NCBI GenBank assembly: GCA_964420285.1
Contig: CAYQTE010000041.1
Location: 1 to 40,185, forward strand
Length of the DNA stretch: 40,185 nt
Source: CAYQTE01 sp964420285
GTDB taxonomy: Bacteria; Planctomycetota; Phycisphaerae; Tepidisphaerales; Tepidisphaeraceae
Direction of reading: 5' to 3'
Positions 20,891-29,886 of this stretch are shown in pieces; the first letter of the stretch is position 1; the number at the start of each line of letters is the position of its first letter. The notes under the pieces are model-generated. The model had not been told where the DNA came from. It made no database searches and saw only the letters and a program-made list of their open reading frames with translations. Both the position numbers and the translations under genes were made by a program.

Positions 20891-20924
20891 CGGTTATCTC
20901 GCCTTTACCGGTTGCGAACCAGCC

Positions 20925-20970
20925 TCTTTCTCCCTCTCCCTGTACGCAGGGGGAGGGTTGGGGTGGGAGT
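20925..20970 (-). repeat. GTAC-centred palindromic repeat, copy C
   Basis: CTCCCTCTCCCTGTACGCAG then GGGGAGGGTTGGGGTGGGA, the inverse orientation of the copy at 8597. It lies in the 209-base gap between the two VWA genes and faces copy D, about 45 bases away. Confidence 0.75.
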
Positions 20971-21015
20971 TCGCCTTGGCGGCGACACTGGCGGCGCGAA
21001 CTTCGCCGCGCCGCT

Positions 21016-21070
21016 GGCGAAGAACCCCCACCTCTGTCCTCCCCCTGAGTACATGGGGAGGAGGAAGAGG
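21016..21070 (+). repeat. GTAC-centred palindromic repeat, copy D
   Basis: GGCGAAGAACCCCCACCTC then a palindrome centred on GAGTAC. Almost identical to the copy at 9-56, including flanks. It forms an inverted pair with copy C. The two copies fill most of this intergenic gap. Confidence 0.75.
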
Positions 21071-21099
21071 CCGTTGTCGGAAACTCTGGGCAAGGGCGT

Positions 21100-23334
21100 T
21101 CATTTGGACTTACTGAACCACTGTTGGAGCATCGTTTCGGAAGCAGCGAGAATCAGCGCCGCGACGGCGGCGGCGAACCAGAGTTCGGTGCCGACGCCGC
21201 CCCGACCAACCGACTCGGCCAGCGAGGCGCCGGGGCGCACCACGTCGGCCGACGCCGCCAGCTTATCCAGTTGCGCCGGCGACAATTCCGCCGGGTTCGA
21301 TTCCGAATCCTCCGGGCTGTCCGCGGCCGGGCGCTGCACGCCGAACATCAGCGTTTTGTCCGCCAGTTGCACATTGTACACGCCGGCCCAGTTGGTCTGG
21401 GCGTAGGTGACGGTCGGCACATGATCGGCCAGCTCGACGCGGCGGGATTCGGTCCCGCCGGGCGCGGCGGGCGGGCGCGAGACCACCGCTTCCTGGCCCA
21501 GCAATTCCGGCGAGGGATGCACGACCAGTTCGTCTCCGACGGTGACGTTGAGATTGCGATCCGCCGCCGCGCCGAGCCATCCGAGCGTGCGCTGCATGAG
21601 CGGCACGAACAGCCCGGCGTTGACCGGCAGATCGTTCCATTCCGTCGCTGCGGTGCTGGCCGAGAGCACCACGCGGCCCAGGGCCACGTCGCGCTCCATC
21701 ATCGCCGGCGTGCCGTCGGTGTAGCGGAGAATGGTGTGCGTGGCGCCGGCAGCCAGCGCATCGGACGGGGCCGTGGTCGCGGATTCGGCCAATGGGTTGG
21801 TGGCCGGCGGCGGATTCTCGACCGGCTTGAGAAGATAGGTCCGAAAGAACTTTGCCCGGCCGATATCGCCGTTGGCCGGGTCTTTCCATATTGAGACGAT
21901 CGGATGCGAAACGTCCGTCGGCGAGAAGGCGATGAATTTCTGGTCGTTGTCCGCGTCGCCGCGAGCGTCCCCCAGCGAGGCCGGCAGAAGATTCCATTGC
22001 TTCAGCAGCACGTTGTTGTAGAACTCCACATTCGTGCGCGGGCCGGGAAAAATGAGCAATCCGTTACCGCGGCGCACGTATGATGAGAGCGATTCCGCCT
22101 GAGCGGCCGACAATTCCGGCACGTCGGCCAGCACGACGACATCAAAATCGTCGAATCGCGCGTTGGCCAGATCCGTCGCGCTGACGACCGTTGCCTTGAC
22201 GAAATAATCCGCCACGTCCTTGGCGGCCACCGGCACCAGCGCGTGACGCAGATAGAACGTCTCGGCGTCGCGGGCACTGTCGCGCGGATCGCCGTCCACC
22301 AGCAGCACGCTCACCTTCGCCACCGCATGCACCACCAGCGTGCGCGTGTCGTCGGCCGGAAGCCGGTCCGCCGGCAGCGCCCCCGTCACCGCGTGGTAGC
22401 CCTGCGCGTCCATCCGCCCATACAGCGTCACCGTGCGCGATCGCAGCGGATCAAGCGTATCGATGATGGCCTGATCGGAGGGAGGCCGGCCGTCGATCGC
22501 CAGGGTGACGGGCACATTTTTGGCCACCGTCGTACCGAAGTTTGTCACCTCGACATCGAAGCGCAGCGACCGGCCCACTGCGGGAATTTCATTGCCCAGC
22601 CGCATTTCGGAGACAGCCAGATTCTGGGTCGGCTGCCCGCCGGCCAGGACGACGTGCGCCCGCATGTCCGCCTTGACCTGATCCAGGGCACGGGTGATTC
22701 CGTCGAGATCCTTAAACGCCAGCGCCTGGCCGTCGGTGGCCAGATAGATTTCCCTGCTCGCGCCCAGGGGCTGTTTGTTGAGCACGTCGATGGCCGAGCG
22801 AATCGCCGGCGACAGATCGCTGGCACGGTCGCACATGCGGGCGTCGTTAATGGCCTTGCGCACCAGATTGAGATCGACGGTCGGCTCCGGGACGAGGGCA
22901 TCGACCGAATCGCTGGCCAGCGAAAGCGACGCCGTCGAGCCGCTGGGAAACGTGTCCATTGCCGCCAAAAGCGACTTCTTGGATTGATCGAACCGCGACG
23001 TGGTGCCGTCGGTCTGGCTCATCGAGTAGGAATTGTCCAGGATCAGCACCGCCGCGACCTTACGCGGGCCGAGGAATCCGGCCCCCGCCGACGCCGACCG
23101 CAGGGCCGGGCGCGCCGCCGCCAGGGCGATGAGCAGAATCACCATGCACCGCAGCAGCAGCAGCAGGAGATCCTCGATCCGCAGGCGCTTGCGATTGCGG
23201 GTGACGCTGGCGCGCAGGAATTTCATCGCCGCCCAGGAGACGATCTGGTATTTCCGCCGGTTCATCAAATGAATGATGATCGGCACGGCGATCGCCGTTG
23301 CGCCCAGCAACAATAGCGGATTCAAGAACGCCAC
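21100..23334 (-). CDS. BatA-like VWA membrane protein
   Basis: 744 residues. The N-terminus FLNPLLLLGATAIAVPIIIH followed by LMNRRK and WAAMKFL is the aerotolerance-regulator N-terminal domain. A second helix (LLLLLLRCMVILLIALAAARP) leads into a VWA domain with an intact metal site D100-N-S102-Y-S104. An Ig-like part and a GATase-like segment (FDVVVLADVPELSAAQAESL) follow. The C-terminal helix is ELWFAAAVAALILAASETML. Bat-type proteins work with MoxR ATPases and DUF58 proteins as membrane chaperone-like complexes (known). The DUF58 gene is 38 bases upstream. Confidence 0.85.
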   Translation of the reverse strand: MAFLNPLLLLGATAIAVPIIIHLMNRRKYQIVSWAAMKFLRASVTRNRKRLRIEDLLLLLLRCMVILLIALAAARPALRSASAGAGFLGPRKVAAVLILDNSYSMSQTDGTTSRFDQSKKSLLAAMDTFPSGSTASLSLASDSVDALVPEPTVDLNLVRKAINDARMCDRASDLSPAIRSAIDVLNKQPLGASREIYLATDGQALAFKDLDGITRALDQVKADMRAHVVLAGGQPTQNLAVSEMRLGNEIPAVGRSLRFDVEVTNFGTTVAKNVPVTLAIDGRPPSDQAIIDTLDPLRSRTVTLYGRMDAQGYHAVTGALPADRLPADDTRTLVVHAVAKVSVLLVDGDPRDSARDAETFYLRHALVPVAAKDVADYFVKATVVSATDLANARFDDFDVVVLADVPELSAAQAESLSSYVRRGNGLLIFPGPRTNVEFYNNVLLKQWNLLPASLGDARGDADNDQKFIAFSPTDVSHPIVSIWKDPANGDIGRAKFFRTYLLKPVENPPPATNPLAESATTAPSDALAAGATHTILRYTDGTPAMMERDVALGRVVLSASTAATEWNDLPVNAGLFVPLMQRTLGWLGAAADRNLNVTVGDELVVHPSPELLGQEAVVSRPPAAPGGTESRRVELADHVPTVTYAQTNWAGVYNVQLADKTLMFGVQRPAADSPEDSESNPAELSPAQLDKLAASADVVRPGASLAESVGRGGVGTELWFAAAVAALILAASETMLQQWFSKSK

Positions 23335-23372
23335 AAGACCTCACCGGCAACCAGTCCCCCACCGTCCATTAT

Positions 23373-24332
23373 TCATCGCGTCGTCGTCCGTCGGCGGAAC
23401 GCGAGATATCCGCCAAGCATTTCATGCAGGGGCACGGCCGTGTTGGCCAAAACGTAATGAGACCGATGTTTCTCGCACATCTCGACGATGCGCCGGCGAA
23501 ACGCCTCGACCTCGCGCAAATACGACATCCGCACGTCGGCCGGCGACGTCTTGAGGTTTCCCTCTTTCTCCAGGCCTTCAAATTCGACATTTCCGCCGAA
23601 GGGAAACTCCAGCTCGAACGGGTCCATCACGTGAAAGAGAATGACTTCGTGCCCGCCAAAACGCAGGTGCTGCATACCATCCTGAATCGCCTTCTCGTCG
23701 TCGAAGAGGTCGCTGATGAGAATGACGATGCCCTTGCGGAGATTCTGCCCCGCGGCTTCGTGCAGGATCGCGCCGATGCCGGTCTGCCCGACGGGATCGA
23801 ACGCCGCCAGCCGGGCCATGATGTCATACACCGACGCCAGGTTTCCCGTGCGGGGCACATGGCTGCGAACGCTCTGGTCGAAGATCCCCACCGACACCGC
23901 GTCGCGCTGATAGAGAATCAGATACGACAGCGCCGCCGCCAGAACCTTGCCGTATTGGAACTTGGTCAGCCGCGAACCGGCAACCGCGCCCGATTTGACC
24001 GCCTTGGCGCCGCCGCTCGGCTGGCCCGAGCCGTAGCGCATCGATTCGCTTCCGTCCAGCAGCAGATGGGCGACGAAGTTGGTCTCCTGCTCGTATTGCT
24101 TGAGGTAATAGCGGTCGGTGCGGCCGAGCACTTTCCAATCGAGGTGGCGGGTGTCGTCGCCGGGGACGTACTGGCGATGTTGGGTGAACTCGACGCTGAA
24201 TCCGCGGAACGGGGATTTGTGTTCCCCGCTCATGTACCCTTCGACAATGAACCGTGCGGCCAGCCCCAGCGCCTCGGCCTGGCCGATCGCTTCGGGGTCC
24301 AGCAACTCGTTGGCCAGGTTTGCGTCGGGCAT
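23373..24332 (-). CDS. DUF58 domain protein
   Basis: 319 residues, cytosolic, no membrane helix. The DUF58 signature HRQYVPGDDTRHLDWKVLGR with DRYYLKQYEQE (52-83) is clear, as is a VWA-like DGSESM (D93, S95, S97). It normally acts with a MoxR ATPase, possibly as its substrate adaptor (known association, mechanism inferred). It lies 36 bases after moxR and before the BatA-like gene, the standard order. Confidence 0.92.
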   Translation of the reverse strand: MPDANLANELLDPEAIGQAEALGLAARFIVEGYMSGEHKSPFRGFSVEFTQHRQYVPGDDTRHLDWKVLGRTDRYYLKQYEQETNFVAHLLLDGSESMRYGSGQPSGGAKAVKSGAVAGSRLTKFQYGKVLAAALSYLILYQRDAVSVGIFDQSVRSHVPRTGNLASVYDIMARLAAFDPVGQTGIGAILHEAAGQNLRKGIVILISDLFDDEKAIQDGMQHLRFGGHEVILFHVMDPFELEFPFGGNVEFEGLEKEGNLKTSPADVRMSYLREVEAFRRRIVEMCEKHRSHYVLANTAVPLHEMLGGYLAFRRRTTTR

Positions 24333-24368
24333 AGGACCGTTCGCTGTGAGCCGTCATGCCGGCCCGGC

Positions 24369-25442
<1,074 letters not shown>

Positions 25443-25460
25443 TCTGAGTGTGTCCTTTTA

Positions 25461-27644
25461 TTAGGGCAGGATCGGCGGCCGATCCGGTTGCGGGTCTGGC
25501 GGCACAAAAATATTCGGCCCCGGAACAATATCCGGCGGAGGCGGAGCATCGACGGCGGCGTGCGTGCCGAACCCCGCCGCCGATTTGTCCTCTTTCAGTC
25601 GTTCAAGGGTGGCATCATTTTTCAGCCACGGCGTCATACGCGGCACACTGGGGTCGGCCTTCACGACTTCACCGGTGGCCACCGAAAGCGCAATCACATC
25701 TCCCGAGACCGGCGCCTGCACCTGATCGCCCGCCACGATGCTCGGCCCGGTGATGGCGCGCACGCCTTCACCCAGTTTGTCCGCGGCGGTCCAGAGCATC
25801 TTGCCGCTGGCGCCTTCCAGGGCCGTGATCGTCGTCCCGGCGAAAATCGCCCGCGTCGCGTCGCCGCCGATGAGCGTGTCGCCGGGCATGTCGGTGTTCT
25901 GCCAGAGCATGTGCCCGTCGGCCGCCGACAGACCGCGAACCACCGTGCTGTCCTGCGGCGCGATCACCACCACGTCACCGCACACATGCGCCGTCGCGTC
26001 AAAACGCTGCTGCGTCACCAGGTTGCCATTGTTGATCCGCATGATCGCGACCCCGCCTCGAGCCGGCTGGGCAACCTGCGGCGGCGCCGTCGGCTCCTCC
26101 CAATCCAACCGGCCGTCAAAACGGTCCAGGCACATCGCCACGCCAAGATCCGGCGTTAACACCAGCCGCCGGCCGCAAACGGCGATGCTCGAATTGAAGG
26201 AAAGCTCCCTGAGCAACTGGACCTGTCCCGAGCGGCCGCCGCGCCCTCCGCGACCAAAAAATCCGTTGTTATTCACCACGCTGCCGGAATCCGGCGACAG
26301 CGAGCCCACCGGCGTTCGCCATACCATCTTGCCCGTTGCCACATCCAGCGCCACCACGCTCACCCCGCCCATCTGCGCGCCGATGTTCACGGCCATGTCG
26401 TACACATAGCGGCCGGCCACCACCGGCGATCGGAAGAACGACAGGTCCGGATACATCGACGGGATCGCGTTGGGCTGGTCGCCGGCCGTTGACCACAGCG
26501 GCTTGCCATCCGTGGTCCGCACCGCCGTCAGCGCGTACCCATTGCCTTGCTGGTCCTCGTCTTTTTCGCGAATGATGATGATCCCGGTGCTGACCTGATC
26601 GGCATCGGGCTGAGTCGCTGCCGCACCGGCCGGAATCGCGCCGGCATAAGCCGACGCCCGCAGGGCCATGTCGGCCCCACCCTGGTCCATGCCAAGTCTG
26701 ACGCCCGGTGCTGACTGCATTTGTCCCAGCCCACCGCCGCCGCCAAGCCCGCCGCCGCCACCGCCGCCACGGCCGCCGAAGCCCGGGCCGCCTCCGAATC
26801 GCGGAATCACCGGCTGCGGCGTGTATTCGTTGAAGGCGGACCCTTCCTCGTCGTCGGCCGGCTGAGGCAGCAAAATGCCCCACCCCACCGTACCACCGGC
26901 ACGCAGGGCCAGAACCCTCGTGTCGCCCACCACCACCACCTGCCCACCTACCGCCAGCGGAAATGAGCGCGGAAGGTCCGAATCCGGTAGACGCTGATAC
27001 CACGTCGCGTCAAACGGGATCGGCCCGCTGTACATGGCATCCGCCAGTTTCTTCACCGCAGACAAATCCTCGCCGAGTTTCGAGTCGGCCGGTTGTTCTT
27101 TCCAACCGTCGGCCCGTGCGGCGGCGAACAGATCCAGCGCCCCCGTCCAGTCGCCCAAGCGGGCCTCGCGCCGTGCCGCCTCGGCCACGCATTCGCCCGC
27201 CACCGAGCTGAGCGGGTATCGCCGCGCCACGGCCATGCAGTCGGCCACGCTGGCATGTGGATCGGATTTGACCTTCGCCAGCGCCGCGACAGCGGCCGGG
27301 TCGAATTGCTTCTGGTAACTTTGCGTCAGCGCCGGAGTCTTGTGCCCCAGTTCAATCCACTGCTGGGAGACGTTGACAAGAACCCCGTTGTTATCCTGCT
27401 GCATCTCCCCGCCGTGATCGCGGAAGAGATTATCGACGCGGACGGCGGCTTCATCGCTGCGGCCCTGTTGCAGTTCGGCCTCCATGGCCTGCTGCTGGCC
27501 CTGCACTGTCGCATCGGGATCGCGCATTGTGAAGCCGTTGTCGGCTCCCCAGGTGCCCGACGCCGTCACCATCGTCGCAACCGCCGCGACAATCCAACCC
27601 CATTGCCCGAGCCCACCCATCCGCTTGGTAACGTCTGGTCGCAT
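25461..27644 (-). CDS. Secreted PQQ-like beta-propeller protein
   Basis: 727 residues. Signal helix (WGWIVAAVATMVTASGTWG), then a helical region (AVRVDNLFRDHGGEMQQ, SVADCMAVARRYPL) and repeated propeller blades with the PQQ-like signature (ALDVATGKMVWRTPVG, GLSAADGHMLWQ, ALEGASGKMLWTA, ALSVATGEVV). A Gly-rich insert at about 285-312 (FGGRGGGGGGGLGGGGG) interrupts one blade. PQQ-coordinating residues and an enzymatic domain are not evident, so a structural or binding role is likelier than a dehydrogenase. It sits just upstream of moxR in the same direction. An alternative start is Met9. Confidence 0.82.
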   Translation of the reverse strand: MRPDVTKRMGGLGQWGWIVAAVATMVTASGTWGADNGFTMRDPDATVQGQQQAMEAELQQGRSDEAAVRVDNLFRDHGGEMQQDNNGVLVNVSQQWIELGHKTPALTQSYQKQFDPAAVAALAKVKSDPHASVADCMAVARRYPLSSVAGECVAEAARREARLGDWTGALDLFAAARADGWKEQPADSKLGEDLSAVKKLADAMYSGPIPFDATWYQRLPDSDLPRSFPLAVGGQVVVVGDTRVLALRAGGTVGWGILLPQPADDEEGSAFNEYTPQPVIPRFGGGPGFGGRGGGGGGGLGGGGGLGQMQSAPGVRLGMDQGGADMALRASAYAGAIPAGAAATQPDADQVSTGIIIIREKDEDQQGNGYALTAVRTTDGKPLWSTAGDQPNAIPSMYPDLSFFRSPVVAGRYVYDMAVNIGAQMGGVSVVALDVATGKMVWRTPVGSLSPDSGSVVNNNGFFGRGGRGGRSGQVQLLRELSFNSSIAVCGRRLVLTPDLGVAMCLDRFDGRLDWEEPTAPPQVAQPARGGVAIMRINNGNLVTQQRFDATAHVCGDVVVIAPQDSTVVRGLSAADGHMLWQNTDMPGDTLIGGDATRAIFAGTTITALEGASGKMLWTAADKLGEGVRAITGPSIVAGDQVQAPVSGDVIALSVATGEVVKADPSVPRMTPWLKNDATLERLKEDKSAAGFGTHAAVDAPPPPDIVPGPNIFVPPDPQPDRPPILP

Positions 27645-27692
27645 GGTGACACCAGTATATCCCGCCCAATGGCTGTTGTCCCGTATCGAATT

Positions 27693-28202
27693 TTATTCTA
27701 CGGTCTTGAATTCTCCCCTGACATATTTCCTCGCCAACTCCACGTAATGCCCGCGAAGCCAAACCATGTAGTCCAGATCCGCCGGTCGCACCGGCCGAAC
27801 CACCTTGCCCGGAACGCCCATCACCACCATCCCATCCGGCACAATCATGTCCGGGCTGACCACCGCTCCGGCGGCGATCAGACAACCCTGGCCGATCACG
27901 CTGCGGCTGAGCACGGTGGCGCCCATGCCGATCAGCGAACCGGCCCCGACTCGTTTGCCATGCACGATGGCGCCGTGTCCCACAACCACATCGTCTTCAA
28001 TATCGTTGGGCACGCCGGTATCCACATGCACCACGGCGTTGTCCTGAATATTGGTCCGACGCCCGATCGTTACCGGCGCCACATCGCCGCGGATGACCGC
28101 GCCGAACCAGACGCTCACGTCTTCCCCCAGTTTCACATCGCCGACGATCGTGCAACTGCAACTGCGATAAAATCCGCTGGCCGACCGTGTCATCAAGTCC
28201 AT
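27693..28202 (-). CDS. Gamma-class carbonic anhydrase-like protein
   Basis: Left-handed beta-helix trimer of the gamma-carbonic anhydrase/YrdA-PaaY family. Start taken at ATG 28202 (MDLMTRSASG, 169 residues). The frame is open a further 65 codons, but that stretch has no family similarity. Hexapeptide repeats run through the middle (VTIGRRTNIQDNAVVHV, VVVGHGAIVHGKRVGAGSLIGMGATVLS). Metal ligands would be H59, H76 and H81. VWFGAVIRGD and VMGVPGKVVR are typical. Activity is uncertain, since many homologues are not shown to be active. It is 48 bases before the PQQ gene and may head the operon. Confidence 0.88.
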   Translation of the reverse strand: MDLMTRSASGFYRSCSCTIVGDVKLGEDVSVWFGAVIRGDVAPVTIGRRTNIQDNAVVHVDTGVPNDIEDDVVVGHGAIVHGKRVGAGSLIGMGATVLSRSVIGQGCLIAAGAVVSPDMIVPDGMVVMGVPGKVVRPVRPADLDYMVWLRGHYVELARKYVRGEFKTVE

Positions 28203-28354
28203 CGGCCAGAGCCTACCCGAAACCTCGCTTTCACGACAACTCGATTCCGCAAAACCCAACGCCGGGCGACGGAGCGTCGCATTCATATCGCCGGCGATCT
28301 GCCAACTCGACAATTCCTCAAATTCGCAAGTAGCCCAACTTCCGTTTCCATCGC

Positions 28355-28387
28355 AAAAAATAGAACGGCGTCCATTGTTAGACGCCG
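28355..28387 (-). terminator. Terminator-like hairpin on the minus strand
   Basis: Read on the minus strand, CGGCGTC (28387-28381), an 8-base loop and GACGCCG (28372-28366) are followed by TTCTATTTTTT. This is the form of an intrinsic terminator. There is no minus-strand gene upstream of it before the divergent ATPase gene, so it may end a short RNA or attenuate the carbonic anhydrase transcript. Confidence 0.45.
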
Positions 28388-28460
28388 CGGGGGGCAAAAA
28401 GTTTCTTGATTTCTAAGATTGCGGCCGTGTGGGCGTTGGGGATTCGCGCCGACGTTCGGA

Positions 28461-28526
28461 AGTTATACCGAGTTATACCCGGTTATAGTGAAAATCTTGT
28501 ATAACTGGGTATAACTTAGTATAACT
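28461..28526. promoter_or_regulatory. Inverted array of GTTATAC half-sites at the ATPase start
   Basis: Left arm 28461-28488 has three GTTATA(C) units about 10 bases apart. Right arm 28499-28526 has three GTATAAC units with the same spacing. The arms match at 24 of 28 positions around a 10-base centre. The array ends 6 bases before the GTG start, which leaves no room for a normal ribosome site. It is likely an operator for several protein dimers and probably autoregulatory. As RNA it could also form one long hairpin. Confidence 0.65.
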
Positions 28527-28532
28527 CTTGCC

Positions 28533-29717
28533 GTGGACCCACTGAAGAACCCTTATTCGCCTGGAGCCGGCTCGCCGCCGCCAGAACTTGTGGGCCGGGA
28601 TCCGATCATCGACCAGGCGCGCGTTCTCCTGGGGCGAGTCAAAGCGAGGCTCTCGGCCAAGAGCATGCTCCTTACGGGGCGGCGCGGAGTCGGCAAGACG
28701 GTGTTGCTGAACGCGATAGCGGGCATCGCGCAATCTCAAGACTACCGGTGTATTTCGATTGAGGCACATGAAGACAAGCCGCTGGGGCCGCTTCTTGCCC
28801 CGGAGCTCAAGCGATTGCTGTTCGATCTGGATCGCATCGCCGGGGCCGGGGAACTGGTCAAACGAGCATTCGCTGTCGCCCGAAGCTGGTTTGGAACGCT
28901 CAAGTTGTCCTACAACGATGTCACCTTTGGACTGGACGTCGAACCCGAGAAAGGCTCGGCCGACAGCGGCGACCTGGAAGTGGATCTCCCCAACCTCCTG
29001 GTTGCCATTGGCCGGGCCGCAACAGCCAAGCAAACAGCCATCGCGATTTTCGCGGACGAGATGCAGTTCTTCAGCCACGAGGAATTGGGCGCGCTCATCA
29101 TGGCAATGCACAAGATGCAGCAGCACCAGTCTCCGATAGTCCTTCTCGGAGCAGGACTGCCGATCTTGCCGCGACTGGCCGGCGAATCAAAATCATACGC
29201 CGAACGACTATTCAGCTTTCCGGAGGTCGGCGCGCTGTCCAAACCCGACGCGGCCAAAGCGTTGCAGGATCCGGCCCAGGCCAGGGGCGTGTCCTTTGAA
29301 CCTGACGCGTTGGAGGAGGTTTATCGGTTGACAAGGGGCTACCCGTATTTTCTGCAGGAATGGGGTTATCGAGCGTGGGATTTGGCTACATCGAGCCCGA
29401 TCACATTGGAGATTGTGCAAGCCGCCTCGCCGGCGGTCATCGCCAGCCTGGACCAGGATTTCTTTCGGGTACGATACGATCGTCTTACGCCAACGGAAAA
29501 GAACTTCTTGCGGGCAATGGCCTCGCTCGGACCCGGTACACTTCGCACCAGCGACATCGCCGCGGCAATGGGCGTCCGGCTCAACAGGCTTGGACCCTTG
29601 CGGGCCAGCCTCATTGAAAAAGGCATGATCTACAGCCCATCCTACGGGGAGATCGCCTTTACCGTTCCCCTGTTCGACGAGTTCATGATCCGCGCCATAC
29701 CGGATTTTCGCCCATGA
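28533..29717 (+). CDS. AAA/STAND-like ATPase with C-terminal winged helix
   Basis: 394 residues. The GTG start at 28533 is supported by the conserved opening NPYSPGAGSPPPELVGRD, found in a wide bacterial family of ATP-binding proteins (known). Walker A GRRGVGKT (49-56), Walker B IFADE with D175/E176, and a LTRGYPYFLQEWG motif typical of Orc1/Cdc6-like ATPases. A C-terminal winged helix (LTPTEKNFLRAMA, TSDIAAAMGVRLNRLGPLRASLIEKGMI) probably binds DNA. The function of this family is not established; members occur near toxin-antitoxin and mobile genes. The inverted array directly at its start suggests it regulates itself. Confidence 0.82.
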   Translation: MDPLKNPYSPGAGSPPPELVGRDPIIDQARVLLGRVKARLSAKSMLLTGRRGVGKTVLLNAIAGIAQSQDYRCISIEAHEDKPLGPLLAPELKRLLFDLDRIAGAGELVKRAFAVARSWFGTLKLSYNDVTFGLDVEPEKGSADSGDLEVDLPNLLVAIGRAATAKQTAIAIFADEMQFFSHEELGALIMAMHKMQQHQSPIVLLGAGLPILPRLAGESKSYAERLFSFPEVGALSKPDAAKALQDPAQARGVSFEPDALEEVYRLTRGYPYFLQEWGYRAWDLATSSPITLEIVQAASPAVIASLDQDFFRVRYDRLTPTEKNFLRAMASLGPGTLRTSDIAAAMGVRLNRLGPLRASLIEKGMIYSPSYGEIAFTVPLFDEFMIRAIPDFRP

Positions 29718-29886
29718 ACGGCTGATCGCCGGCGCATCAACTTTTCTTTCACGCAGACGCCCCCAGCCGTTGATTCGTCACGCGGATCGGGTTAGCGTAT
29801 CAGGCGTCGGCGGGCATGGTGGCCCCCGAGCATCACACTCTGGCGTGGTGCGCCTCTCCTTGAGTCATCGGGAAAAGGAGTTTCCG

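Larger units (their letters stand above)
28203..28532. other. Divergent spacer between carbonic anhydrase and ATPase genes
   Basis: No gene is supported. The stretch holds a minus-strand terminator-like hairpin at 28355-28387 and the GTTATAC inverted array at 28461-28526. The sequence is more AT-rich than its surroundings at the right end. Confidence 0.5.

Noticed and set aside
28203..28397. 65-codon N-terminal extension of the carbonic anhydrase frame
   Set aside because: It has no hexapeptide repeats or family similarity and covers the terminator-like hairpin; ATG 28202 is a better start.
29721..29750. Possible terminator after the ATPase gene (TGATCG..CGCATCA then CTTTTCTTTC)
   Set aside because: The stem needs a bulge, has almost no loop and the T-run is broken; not convincing enough to annotate.
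29770..29886. TTG start 39 codons upstream in the murE frame
   Set aside because: A strong AAAAGGAG site is placed exactly for GTG 29887 and the extra residues are not MurE-like.
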